This document shows, piece by piece, positions 45,918 through 57,648 of a stretch of DNA of 64,000 nucleotides. The notes below the pieces were generated by a model, which saw only the letters and a list, made by a program, of their open reading frames with translations, did not search any database and was not told where the DNA came from. The DNA comes from Dactylorhiza incarnata (lineage: Eukaryota; Streptophyta; Magnoliopsida; Asparagales; Orchidaceae), in assembly GCA_033032865.1 (NCBI GenBank), contig JAWHQI010000068.1, positions 5,766,001 to 5,830,000 on the forward strand, written 5' to 3'. The position numbers were made by a program, and so were the translations under genes. Every line of letters begins with the position of its first letter. Position 1 is the first letter of the stretch.

Positions 45918-48231
45918 CTAATGGTGCGCGTCTCCTGTAGCACGTAGGCGGGAGGTGAAGGCTTTAGGGCCAGCACTGGTATCACCCACTGCTCCCCTAA
46001 CCTCCGCCCTCTTGCCACGGAGAGCGGCAGCACGAACGTCGCGCAGAAGTTTTTCCTGTTTAAGTTTAGTGACAGTCGGAGACTGCCAACGTTGAGAGTT
46101 TTCAGATTTTTCCACCTTAGTGGTGGGTGGCGTCACTTCCGGCGTCGCGGTGACTATCGGATCGGCCCAGGAGATGGAGCGCTTAGATTGTTTATTACAA
46201 GAATCAACACAAGAAGATAAATAGTCCGCGTCCCGCACTAAATTCAATTCAACGTTTCCCGAACTGCATTCTTCCTCCGTCTCGGAATCAAATTCTTTTC
46301 GGAAATCAACTTCTTCTTCCTCATTCGATTGGTGCTCCTCCTTTTCTCCTTCAATTGTTTCTTGAGCTTGTTCATTTCCTGCACAGCTCAGAGATTCATC
46401 AAAAATAACGAGAGGGGGAGGAGTGGATGTTTCAGTTGTAGCTTCGAGACGAGTGGGCTGCGACGCCTTATTGGGTAGGAGGACACACCCCGTAGCGAAA
46501 TCAAGGGTGGCGCTGCTCTCTTTCAAGAACAGCACGCCCAAGATAGGGATAGAGTGGTTTTCCTGGGGTCCCAACACCTGAAAATCCGTGACCACAATCG
46601 TCCCCTCAACTATTACTTCTACATTTTTCACTTCCCCCTCAGATTGTATAACAGTCCCATTAGCAAGTATAAGGGATTTCCTTTCCTCCGTGTTCATCTC
46701 AAGTTGGAATTTAGCAACATCTTGCAACGCAATGACGTTGCGGGAGGAACCGGAATCGCACAAAGCTTTTGATTCAAACTTATTGATGGAACAAGGAATC
46801 ACCAACTCACTTGGATCAGTCTCTACCACATTGCCAAGACTCTTCCCTTGATCTATTGGGTTCTTTTCAGTGTTGCTAGGAAGGGTCCCCTGCGACCACT
46901 CGGTTAGCACTTGAGGCAATTGGCCCAACTGCGTTTCCAAGTTTTGCATGGATGCGGTTTGATTCACCATATTCGAGTTAGCCGCTTGCAGGAATTTCTC
47001 CATCATCTCCTCCAGATTACTCTTTTTTGGGTTGGGGGACCTTGGTTATAATCCGGGTGTGGTGGCCTCGGTTGGCTCCCAGAGGCGTAAGCATCGTTTT
47101 GATGCTGCCCCGGTGCCCATCGTTGGCCAGGCGTGTTTGGGTTCCACGAGAAGTTCGGGTGACTTCTCGCTCCCGGATTATAAGCATTATTAAAAGGCGC
47201 CCCCTAGGCTGATTTCCTACATAATTAACAGATTCATTCAAGGTTAGGTGCGCGAAGTCACCTGCTACGTTGTTCCCTGAACATTCATACGCGTGGTGGC
47301 CTCCGCCTCCACACCCTTCGCAAGTAATGATAGCAGCAGGCGCGGATGGAGAGGGGAGTGAGTCGACCATGAAGAGACCTCGGCCGCTTCTTAGAGCGTT
47401 TCTCCCAGCAGTCCAGAATGTACTGTGGGAGGCGGTGTCACGCAGAATCCGAAGGGCCTCCTCTGGAGTGTGGTTCATCAGAGTACCACCCGCAGCAGCA
47501 TCGATCATTGCCCTGTAGTTTGGCTCGATCGCAAAGTAAAACATTTCGACCACATTCTAAGGTTGGAGCTCGTGGCCCGGACAACGGCGAAGGAGATCGT
47601 TAAGGCGCTCCCACGCCTCAGCAAGGGTCTCTTGATCAAGTTGGCGAAAGGTGGCGATCTCCCGCCGCAAGCTCACGATCTTATCCACAGGGTGGAATTT
47701 AGCAAGGAACTTGGATGCGAGGGCATCCCAAGTCGCAGCAGTCCCGGCCGGAATGGAGTGGAGCCACACCTTTGCTTTGTCGTCGAGTGAAAAGGGAAAC
47801 AGTCTAAGCTTGACCGTATCGTCAGCAATCCCCGCGTAGCGGAAGGTTCCGCAAATATCAGAAAACTCTGCCAGATGCAGATGCGGGTCTTCGCTGGCCA
47901 TTCCAGAGAACTGAGCGTTGTTCCGAATGATGTTCAAGATTGCTAGTTTAATCTCGAACTGATTATTCATAATATTGGGCCTGAACCCAGGATACACACT
48001 CCCAGCAGTTGGAGTGGTGTAGTCCCTCATCGTGCGGGGCCGAGGCCTAGCCGCCTCCTGCTCATCTCCAGGCTGGTGTTGCCCCACGTCGGGCATTCTC
48101 GGATCAACAACATTTGGGTCTACCTGATCACCCATGGCCGCCTGTGCGGCTGCAGTGCGCCTTCGTGCGCGAGCGGTCCGTTCAATCTCAGGATCAAAGG
48201 GTACGAGTTCGCCTGCGGCTTGTCTCTGCAT
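45918..48231 (-). pseudogene. gag-pro: Athila-type gag and protease with acidic C-terminal tail
   Basis: Starts MQRQAAGELVPFDPEIERT. The capsid-type gag domain shows DDTVKLRLFPFSLDDKAKVWL and FLAKFHPVDKIVSLRREI. An in-frame TAG at 47557 replaces a likely Gln codon. CEGCGGGGHHAYEC (~47310) is a zinc knuckle. A 1-base shift near 47200 precedes NPGARSHPNFSW, a typical Athila gag motif. From 47006 the frame is open: protease with ALCDSGSSRNVI (active-site DSGS) and IPILGVLFL, then about 190 residues of acidic, Ser-rich tail (EGEKEEHQSNEEEEVD) to the stop at 45918. In autonomous Athila elements RT would follow; here the tail ends the protein. Two lesions leave gag disabled, while the protease part is open. 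Confidence 0.85.
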
Positions 48232-48346
48232 GCACTATCACAAACAAAAAGAAAAACAAAGAGAATCAAAAACAACTGCTCGTATAACGAAAGTCACAAC
48301 ACGGGACGTTACACGCCTGCATTCCCCGGCAACGGCGCCAAAAACT

Positions 48347-49863
48347 TGATGCGTGTCGGCAAGTGCACCGGTCGCTGTCAAGTAATAAATGTGGAGAGTG
48401 GAATCCCCGAGTGTCGGTCTCTTGAGGAATGCAGATTGGGTGAATGAAACGCGTTGTGTGACTCTTGTTACACAAGCACAACACACATAAAAAGGGGGGG
48501 GGGGGGGTTGGTTGGTTGTTCCTAATCTTAACAACAATAAAAGAAATGCGGGTCGAAAGCACCGCTTCGCGAGGCGATATGGATGCAACGGCCGTGATGC
48601 CGTGCTTCGTGAGGCGGATGGAGTGTGCTCTAGTGCGAGAAGGTGAGGGTCGCAAACACCTCCTCACAACCGCCGTTAGCTCTTGCCAACGCGGATCAAT
48701 CACCTTGAGTGCGTGAGTGAGTGAGTGGAAACGGAGTGATTCACAAACAAGCTATGAAGAAGGGCAAAGAAACATTCATTTCAATCAAACCAAACATCAC
48801 AATATTCAAGTTTACACGATTCAACGAGTACAATGAAGGAAAGAAGAAAGAGATAACCGATGGGTGAAGACTAGCGGCCGTTCACGGCCGGAATGGTAGG
48901 TTGTCGGGCTACCTCCGGACTCGGGCGGACTATGCTTCCGGCGCAGAGAGCTGTCACGATTTCTCTACGTAGCTCCGTCGTCTTCGACTTCAGATTTCCT
49001 CTTCTTTTCACCGGGCCGGAGTGGGAAAATAGCTGCTTGGAGGCTTGCGGATGGTGGAGAACGCTCCCGGACAATGGAGGAAGGCTTGAAATGGATGGAG
49101 AAGAGTTCCCCTTGCGTAGGAGATTAAGTGGAGGCGCCCCAAGATGGTGGTCGGCGGCGTACGGATCAGAAAATCCGCTCCCGGAGGCTGGATCCTGACC
49201 TAAAATCGGAACAGGCATTTATATAGGCGCTGATTTAAACAGTGCGCACGGTCATTGACGCACGACCAGTGGTCGTGCGCACTGGAATTCTGCGATCGTG
49301 CGCACTGCCTGGGCAGAACCTGCAAGATACGAAATTTATAAAATATAATGTTCGCACGACCGGTGGCGCACGACCGGTGGTCGTGCGCACTATCTTCGGT
49401 GGTCGTGCGCACTGGTCGAAACAGAACTCAGAAAATTAATGCTAAGTGCGCACGCACAGTGGCGCACGACCGGTGGTCGTGCGCACTAGCGTAGATGCTC
49501 GTGCGCACTGCACCAAACAGAACTCATGAAAAAAGGGTTAAGTGCACACGATCAGTGGCGCACGACCAGTGGTCGTGCGTAATAGAATCGGTGATCGTGC
49601 GCAGTGTTCCTGTGCAGAATTGCACCGTGAACACCTGCACGACTCCTATTCCAGCACAACCACGAATCTAGCCACTGAAAGTGGCACCTAACGGAGCATG
49701 AAAACTACTAATGAAGAAAAGCATGAAATCACACCAAAATGGGCCTAGAAGTGCACCTAGCATGGAATATCAAATATAAACTATAATAATGCTAAAGTGC
49801 GGTGAAAAGACTGAATAAAGGCCTAGATGAGTCCATAAAAGTGTATATGATCAGGACTTATCA
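48347..49863 (-). repeat. 5' LTR of B
   Basis: Pairs with 42583-44103 with very few substitutions. Palindrome array at 49602-49247 and TATA at about 49226-49216, reading on minus. A G-run lies at 48494-48507 on plus. Confidence 0.94.
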
Positions 49864-51030
49864 GGTACCTCTACGGAGAAAGAACAGTCACGCCTCTACC
49901 CAAATATAAATAAAACCTGCCCATCACAGGTAGAGGGAAAAGAAAGTAAGAAGAGGAGGAGGCCTGGTCCTCACTCATCTCACCAAAACTATCCTTGCCC
50001 AGCAAGGTATCGTCCACATGGAGGCAGCAGGAGGCGAAGGCAATGAGTGGAGCTTCCTCTACGGAGGGGGAATAAACCTCCTCACATGAGAGGATGCTCT
50101 CATCATTGACTTGAGCAAAAAGCTCCAAGTCCACCTGAAGTACCTGTGAAGATTCAACCTGCACAGACTCAGATGAAGGAAGGGGATCAAGAAATAAAGA
50201 AGACGAAGAACATAAATAAACATCAATCGGGGGAGTGATGCCGGTCTCACTCCCATCAGGTTGGGTAAGTAAAATAATGTTGGCATTGTTATCAATGCCG
50301 CAAGGTTCAGCGGGATCGACAGTGGCCATGCCCAAGATTTGGACTTCCTCCACCGGTGTTGAGAAAAGCTCCTCTTCACCTAGAAGGTTGTCCTCCTCCA
50401 TAGGAGCAGGCATAACACATAAATCGCCAGCCTCATCCAGCGACACATCCTCAACAATGTCGTCAGAGACGAAAGTAGTATGCACAACAGGGGGAGGAAT
50501 AGTGCTTGGATAAATGTCAAGCACTGATTCCTCACAAAGAATCGAATCCACTAGGGGTGGTGGATGCACTGGGAGAATAGGCTCAGCAATGTTGGTGCCC
50601 AGATCGGCCACACATCTGGTGACTGTGTCAACGCCATACCCTTCAAGATGTGAAGGTGGCAAAGACACAAAACCGGATGTTGAAGGTGTGCCGCCAGAGT
50701 TAGGAGTTGGGACGATCCGTATATACGGCTCGTCATCCTCATCCAATTGGCGAAGATACTTGGCACAGTCCTTCAAGACATGATCAGTGCTCCGACAAAA
50801 CCGGCACTGCCTAGCGGGCTTCTTTGGCACAGCGGGTGCTGAAGCCGAAAGAAGTAAGACGGTAAAGGCTCCGCAGAGTAGCCATAAGACTTACGCGCAC
50901 CATATGGAGTACCAGACGAAGTCGGTGCTCCATATGCTGGGCTATTAGAATTATGCCTACTATTCTCCATAGGGCATTCATCACTAGAGTGGGAGGTAGC
51001 TCCACACCAACGGCAACGGAAATTAAGATG
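49864..51030 (-). pseudogene. Zinc-knuckle acidic protein of A2
   Basis: The same protein as in A1. The first knuckle is retained (CRWCGATSHSSDEC), as is the second (CRFCRSTDHVLKDC). A 1-base loss near 50850 splits the frame, the ATG matching 27114 is ATA, and a 1-base loss near 51050 shifts the upstream ATG. From 50830 the frame runs 319 codons to 49871. Compared with A1 the substitutions leave the acidic region and the order of motifs unchanged (LVDSILCEESVLD, MEEDNLLGEEE), which suggests past selection on the protein. A2 extends past the A1 stop because A1 lost about 17 bases there. Confidence 0.7.
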
Positions 51031-51229
51031 TGCCCATATAGTGTGAAGATAATACGATTCAAAATAAAAATGCTATTGTGCAAAATACTACACCTGACAA
51101 AAATTACTAAAGCAACCTAATTAAAACAGGAAAATGGAATAAAAAGAAATAAAACAAAGAAATGCAATTTACAAATGGAAGGGCTTCTCTCTCAGGTTCT
51201 CCCTCTCCAGAAAACTCACACGACTGTGT

Positions 51230-51247
51230 TCCCCGGCAACGGCGCCA
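51230..51247 (-). other. Primer-binding site of A2 (tRNA-Asp type)
   Basis: Minus strand TGGCGCCGTTGCCGGGGA, identical to the sites of A1 (26900-26917) and B (48323-48340). Confidence 0.92.
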
Positions 51248-51253
51248 AAAACT

Positions 51254-52875
51254 TGATGGTGCAAATCTCGCACACCGCTATAGGCGGTAGCTAGACTGCG
51301 GCACGAAACGGTAGTGAACCGGTCGTTGTCAAGTAATAATATAAGGAAGTAAATCCCCAAGTATCGAATCTCTCAAGGAACACAGTAAGGTGGAGTTAAC
51401 GTTCGAGGAAGGACTTGAGATCGAAGTCCTTTGGGTCGGATGGATTGCGGAAACGGGTGTTTTGGATTGTGGAAAATAAAGAGAAAATGCTATGACTACT
51501 CCTATGCAATGCCGCTATGCAGTGCTTCGCTTGGCGGGATGGAGACTAGGCAGGCCTTGAGCGCGCTGTGTCGCAAGGGCGGATGGATGAGTAGGCAAGC
51601 GGAATCGAACTATGCAGGCCTTGAGCGCACTGTTTCGTAGGGCGGGTGGATTACACGGGCCGCGATGCCACGCTTCGGTAGGCGGATGGACGAGTAGGCT
51701 AACAGAGTGAGGGTCGTAAGCACCTCTTCAACAAGCATGCCACTAGCAATTGCTAGTGCGGCGACGAACGTGACAGCGGGATGGAGGATGGAATGGGGAG
51801 CACCTCAAGCAACTCAAACAACAAACATTTCACATAGACATGAAATATATAGAAATACAAACTAGTTTTAAGTGCAACTTCATCTTAATACATAGATCTA
51901 ACTACATACACATCAATAAGAGAAGAATAAGGCAAGAAATCGACCGAATCCGAAGTCTCGTTGTACATTCACGGTTGGAATCGCCGGGTTGTCAATCCGC
52001 ATCCAAGCTCGGTTTGCAACTACGTCCGGGGTAGAGAGAGCTGTCACTACTCTCCAATGAGCCCGTCTTCTTCGTGTCACGATCCGATAGAGGTTGCAAA
52101 CTTCCTCTTGCTTGATGGTGATGGCGGCTAGGTCTTCCCTTGGAGCACTAGGATGAAGGAGGAGGCCAGGAGGAAGCTCCGGCTCAAGATTGGCGTGAAG
52201 AACAAGCCCGGAGCACCTCCCGATGGTGGGCGGCGATGGAGGGGTGAAATCGGGCGGAACGGAGCAGGAAACGGCGGACTCGGGCGGAAGAAAATCGAAG
52301 ATCCCGACCTAATTCACGAGCAGGTCAATTTATAGGCGCTGGAATAAACAGTGCGCACGGTCAGTGGCGCACGACCTGTGGTCGTGCGCACTAGAATCCT
52401 GTGATCTTGCGCCTGCCTGGACGGAGCCTGCAAGGTAAGATAATTATAAAATACAATGTTCGCACGACCAGTGGCGCACGACCAGTGGTCGTGCGCGCTA
52501 TCGTAAGTGGTCGTTCAATAAGGAAGACAGAACTCAGTTTTCAGGGGTTAAGTGCACACGATCAGTGGCGCACGACCAGTGGTCGTGCGCAATAGAACCA
52601 GTGATCGTGCGCAGTGTTCCTGTACAGAATTGTACCGGGAACACCTGCATGACTCCTGTTCCAGCATACAACACCAATCTAGCCACTGAAGGTGGCGCTT
52701 AACATTGCATGAAAACTAATAGCTAAGATAAACGGGAAATAACACCAAAATGGGCCTAGAAGTGCACATAGCATGGAATAACAAATATGAGCTAAAACAG
52801 GGCTAAAGTGCAGTGCATAGACTAGAAAATTGGCCCAGATGAGTCCATATATGTGTATATAATTGGGACTCATCA
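51254..52875 (-). repeat. 5' LTR of A2
   Basis: Pairs with 39137-40758, equal in length, with a few substitutions. Palindrome array and TATA at 52615-52328, reading on minus. Confidence 0.95.
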
Positions 52876-54390
52876 ATTTCTCGAGAATCTCTTGTTACCT
52901 ACCTTTAATTCTCGAGAATTCATGTTCCATGTCTTTTCTTTTCTCTCGAGAAATATTTTGACTCTGCCCTTGGTTTTCCCTAGAACTTTATGACCTCACT
53001 CCTTGATTTCTCGAGAACTATGTTCTTATCCTTTAGATTCTCGAGAAATGCCCTCTGCTTCTTAGTACTTGAGTTATGCCTTTGATTACTTCTCCTCTTT
53101 GAAATACCGTACCCGTTGTGGTTAAATAACTTATGGGTTCTCTTATGAATAGTATTGGGAAATGTTTACCATGTTGTGACCCTATCTCTTAGGGTATCCT
53201 GGTGATTATTCTTTTTCGGGCAATGTCCCGTGTTTTAATTGAAATTTAATTAATAAGAACCATTGTCTTTAGCCTTGCACGGTAGTCGTGTTTGTTGGGC
53301 AGTGGGGATTTGTTAAACCTTGCACGGCGAACATTTTAGGGGTGGTCAGCAGGCTCGTCCTGAGGCCCCGTGGGCTGTGTTTGGGTGGTAGGGGATAGAG
53401 AAACCCCCACCCGTTTCTGGGCTTTGGGTGACGGAGTATAGTAACCGCCCCCCCCCCATTTAACTTGAGCTGATCAGTCTCTTTAAATAGAATTCACAAG
53501 ATAAATGAACCATGCTTGTTCCTCTTTATGATATTTGGTGCACTCGGTGCTTTGCTTAGTTCTTTGCTTTGGATACCTCTTTTTTTTCTGTAAGTTTGGC
53601 CTGGGTTGGTACCCCTTATGCCTTATTTACTTTACATCTTGTTTCTCTGCCACTTGTAAATCCCTTGCTGAGGCGTTCTTTGCTTTATTGAATGCCTCAG
53701 GTTCCGAGCCATAGCGGCTAGTGGTATAGCCCGGAGTCTTCGAGAGTTTTAGTTGTTGTTTTACCCCGCTGCTGTGAGGTAGTTGTTGTTAGTTTTCTTC
53801 TTGTGTTCAGACATGCTAGTTTGGAGCCAATGGGTTAGTGTCAGGTTGTTGACGCCCGTTGTGCCTCTTTTTGATACTTTATAGTTTACTTGCTAGCTAA
53901 TGCCACTGCTTTTAGATCTGAGGTATCTTGCTCTCTCGGAATGATTTATGTCTAGGTGCATCATAGTTATAAAAGGATTTTTCTTTCATCCTCACCGCAT
54001 TCTTTTAACTGAAATCCTTAGTTTTATAGTCACCTAAAGGTATTTTCTATACTTATACTACGCCTATATATGTACATATCATTTACTTTATGTCCTGTCA
54101 TCACGTGCATATAGGACCTTAAGTGAACAAAATCAAGTATTTTTCCGCTGCAAATTTCATAAATTTTCTCGGTGGACTAGTTGATCCACGAACTGAGAGA
54201 CACAGTTCTTACTCCAAACCCTAATAAATGATTTCAAATGATGAATTATCATGTAATCATGTTTGATTTAAATAAGTAATAGGTTCTCGCCTGAGCTTCT
54301 GCAGTTGTCTCCTGCATGACGTGGCATCATGACGCGTATTTTCTCTTACTCTGATATTCCTAAATTCGGAGAAAATGCGGATTGCGATAG
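52876..54390 (+). repeat. 5' LTR of second chromovirus, right piece
   Basis: Continues the TTTCTCGAGAAA array (52876, 52908, 52943, 53005, 53036) and runs to the primer-binding site TTGGTATCAGAG at 54391. With the left piece it makes an LTR of about 2.7 kb, long but within the range known for Del-type elements. The exact LTR end is uncertain: no clean CA dinucleotide directly precedes the primer site. Confidence 0.68.
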
Positions 54391-54992
54391 TTGGTATCAG
54401 AGGGTGGTTTGTTCGACAAGTTGGTCGAGCGAGTAATTCTGATATAATATAGTTGTTTGGTTTCATTGCATACACACACCGATGTGTCATCAGTACGTCT
54501 TGGCTGAAGCATGAACACTACACTCATAGCATGATAAGAAGTATACAAGACATATTATGTAGTATGGGATGCATAATATGTGTTTGTATATGGATCCACC
54601 ATAGGTGGCAACATGTGACAATTATGTAGTATGGGATGCATAACCATCATCATATGGATGCCCATTAGCACGTTTTTCCTTTTCGTTACATGCAATATTA
54701 TGTAGTATGTGATGCATAATATTTCATGTGTACACTGGTCATAACATGTACGTATTAAGGCCTTTATTAGAATGCATAGCACAACATACATTACATAGCA
54801 TTGCATAAGCACACGTGCGAAGCTAAAGACTTATATGATGACACACGTACACCCATGATTTCAAAATGAACACAAGAAATTTCATGCATTCACGACCTTT
54901 GCATATGAGTCAAGAGGGATGGTGTAGTAACATCCCCAAATTTAGCATAGCATCATGAAAATCCCAGAGTAAGGTGGTAGCAATAGCAAGTA
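54391..54992 (+). other. Leader of the second chromovirus
   Basis: Starts with a tRNA-Met-type primer-binding site. From 54550 to 54725 a unit ATTATGTAGTATGGGATGC with ATAAT following occurs three times; its ends ATTATG and CATAAT are inverted repeats. No ORF. The region is cut at 54992 by the copia insertion and resumes at 62756. Confidence 0.65.
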
Positions 54993-56094
54993 TGTTGGAA
55001 CATGGTCTTTCGCATCTCCTAGGTTTGAGAATAACAAATCTTATGTGTAGTTGATCTTGTGTGTTCAAGTGTGCAGGTTAACATAGTCCATATGACTCAA
55101 GGAGTACTCATGATGACTGCCCCCAAAATTGAGGCCAAAATTTGAACAAGCTCACTAGCGCCGGCGGTAGCGATAGCGCACGGCGCTAGCGTTGATTAGC
55201 ACGATTCCGGCATCATTTTTAGAAGGAGCTAGCGCCCGGCGGTAGCAACTAGCGCTGGAGGTAGCATGGCGCACAAGAGGCATTGAGCAATATGTTGCCA
55301 CGGATTGAAGATCCTGCCGCGCAAAACGTTTCCTAATCCGGGCTCGCGCCGGCGGTAGCGCTAGCGCCGGCGGTAGCGTAAAGGCCATAAATTGGATGTT
55401 TTGGCTCCGAATTCTTCATCCTCCTCCAATCCCAAACTCCAGAGCTCGTGCCACATCAGAGAGAGGAAGATTCAGAGCGATACTCCCACAATTCCATAAA
55501 GCCTTAAGGAGATCCGTGGAGAAGATTTCAACACGCGTCATCATCTTGACGAAAGGCTGCATCGACTACGATTATACTCTACGGGCCTTCGTACACTTCT
55601 CCAAGAGATCCACATAGAGGGAGTTTTTATATTATTGTCTTTTCATTTCATATCTTTTCTGTAAACGGTAGTGAAAGCGCCTCGTGTTGGCGACTAGGTC
55701 TGGGGTAGGACTTAGGGCTGAAATTCGCCACGTGTTGGCGACTAGATCTAGGCTAGGTCTAGGGGGTGCTCGAGGCCTTTCTGGGGATAGATTGGCTAGA
55801 GGGGCTTGAGGCCGTATCTGGGGAGAGATCGGCTAAAGCCAACCGGTTCGTGGGGATACGAGTCGGTATAGAAAATGAAAAAGAATTTTTATTAGTCGCC
55901 CCCGATTTCTAGCGTCATAGAAATCAAGTTTTGTAAAACATTATTTGATATTAATAAAGCTTGTCTCTCCTTTTTGTTTTACTTGACTTCTTGTTTTATT
56001 ATTGCAATATTCCAAAGTTTTCTAAATAAAATCTAAAGTTTTTGAAAACCCTTATTCACCCCCCCCCCCTCTAAGGGCGCCGACCGATCCAACA
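54993..56094 (+). repeat. 5' LTR of the copia element, with palindromic promoter module
   Basis: TGTTGGAACATGG to GATCCAACA, 1102 bp. Palindromic units CTAGCGCCGGCGGTAGC and relatives cover 55154-55380, directly followed by CATAAATT (55386-55393). The other LTR has an intact TATAAATT at the same place. A C-run ends the LTR (56069-56078). Confidence 0.92.
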
Positions 56095-56142
56095 AGTGGT
56101 ATCAGAGCGATTTTATTCCAATCAGCTTAACAACCGGGAATA

Positions 56143-57648
56143 ATGGCGTCTCATGATCTCGCTTCTACTAGTGGGGGAGATTTTTGTGAAGAGGAAAAAT
56201 CACCTGCACCACCTTTATTTGAAGGGACAAATTATAAAGGATGGAAAATCTTAATTGAAAAATTTATTAAATCTTTAGACCTCGAAGTTTGGAATTTAGC
56301 AATAGCAAGACCCGCAAATGAATCAAATAAAAAAAAACTTCAATTAAATGCAAAAGCTAAACACTATTTGTTTTGCGGTCTATCTAATGAAATTTTCAAA
56401 TTCATATATTGCTTTTCTAGTGCATACAAAATATGGCGCTTTCTTGAAGAAATATATGATCTTCCTCTCGCAGGTGTGGAACAAACACAGGAGAAAAGAA
56501 CGTACAAGCATCGATTATCATTCAAGAAGATCTCTCTCGGAGCGAAGCCATGGAGAATATTGAAATAGAAAAGGAGAACAATACACCAAGAGAAAAAGAA
56601 GAAGAAATCTTACTTTTGGAAGAGGAATGCCAAGAAGAAGACAAAGGAACAAAATGTTCAAATCCTCCCTCATCCAAAAGCAATGTAAGGAAATCAAATT
56701 CTATCTTTTGTACTTCTATCTCTTCATTACAATTGTTACAAAATACTAGGCGCAAATTTGAGAAATTAAAGAATGCTAATAAACAATTGCGCTTAGAAAA
56801 TAAAAATTTAAAAGCAAAAGTTAAAGTAATATCAAAATCTGATTTATCTAGCTTTACTTATGTCACTTCAATTGAAAATACAAAACCTTGTCTTGATTGT
56901 AATGATATTAAAGAAAAATTTAAGGAACTTGAAAAAGAAATTATTTTTATAAGAGAACAAAATGAAAAATTATGTTTAGAAAATTCATCTTTAAAAATTA
57001 ATTGTGCTAAGTGTAAGGACTATGAAATTGAAATAAAAGAGATGGATGAAACATTTGATGAGTATAGGGATAAATATGAAAAACATATTGACTCAATTTT
57101 TACCACTCTCAAAAATAGCACAATAAATTATAATAAAGCTAGACATAATTTAAAAATAAAAAATGATGAATTAAAATCAAAAATCAACTTACTTAAGAAA
57201 ATTGTAAATACAAATTCACAAAATCAAACAATATCCAAAAGCAAGATGAATACAAATATGAATATCTTACTTAAACCTAATATTGGGAATAAGAAACAAA
57301 AAGCTTTTGGAAATCATAAACCAAGTCTTGAATGGAGACCAAAAAGCAAAAATGAAAACTTAAATGCAAGGATCCATTCATCACATTCTTTTCCCAACTT
57401 AAATTCAAATGAAAACAAATTTCCATTATATAATAAATTCAAGAGTAATGATTATGGAAATTTGAAAAAACAAAAATTACATTTTTTCATGGTACGAATG
57501 GAAACCCATACTTAAGAATGACACATTAATGTCAAACGAAAGGGCCCATTCAAACATATCTCCCCAAAAGAAGAAACGATGTATTTGGGTACCCAAAGGA
57601 ACCGTCACTCCCGGTCCTCTTTGGATACCTAAATCTCTTATTCATTAG
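56143..57648 (+). pseudogene. gag: SIRE-type copia gag, internally deleted
   Basis: Starts MASHDLASTSGGDF. FEGTNYKGWKILIEKFI and AYKIWRFLEEIYDL match the copia gag domain. The second half of that domain is missing: after codon 115 the frame jumps to a different one (56550), consistent with an internal deletion. It then runs through about 320 residues of Asn/Lys/Glu-rich coiled coil (KKLKNANKQLRLENKNLKAK-like heptads). The zinc knuckle is absent or lost. After a further shift near 57490 the C-terminal signature CIWVPKGTVTPGPLWIPK ends the gag at TAG 57646. This ending is typical of SIRE gag proteins. Confidence 0.82.

Larger units (their letters stand above)
42583..49863 (-). mobile_element. 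Athila-like element B with gag-protease only
   Basis: LTRs 42583-44103 and 48347-49863 are almost identical; the duplication GGTAC is perfect (42578-42582 and 49864-49868). On minus: primer-binding site TGGCGCCGTTGCCGGGGA (48340-48323), gag, protease, an acidic tail, a 1.8-kb untranslated region and a polypurine tract. RT and integrase are missing. It lies inside A2, downstream of A2's zinc-knuckle ORF, and is one of the youngest insertions of the window. Confidence 0.94.
39137..52875 (-). mobile_element. Athila-like non-autonomous element A2
   Basis: LTRs 39137-40758 and 51254-52875 have the same length, 1622 bp, and are nearly identical. The duplication ATTTC is perfect (39132-39136 and 52876-52880). 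Minus orientation follows from the primer-binding site at 51230-51247 and the polypurine tract at 40759. Without the nested B element it is about 6.45 kb and matches A1 in order and spacing throughout. It lies inside the TTTCTCGAGAAA array of the chromovirus LTR. Confidence 0.94.
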
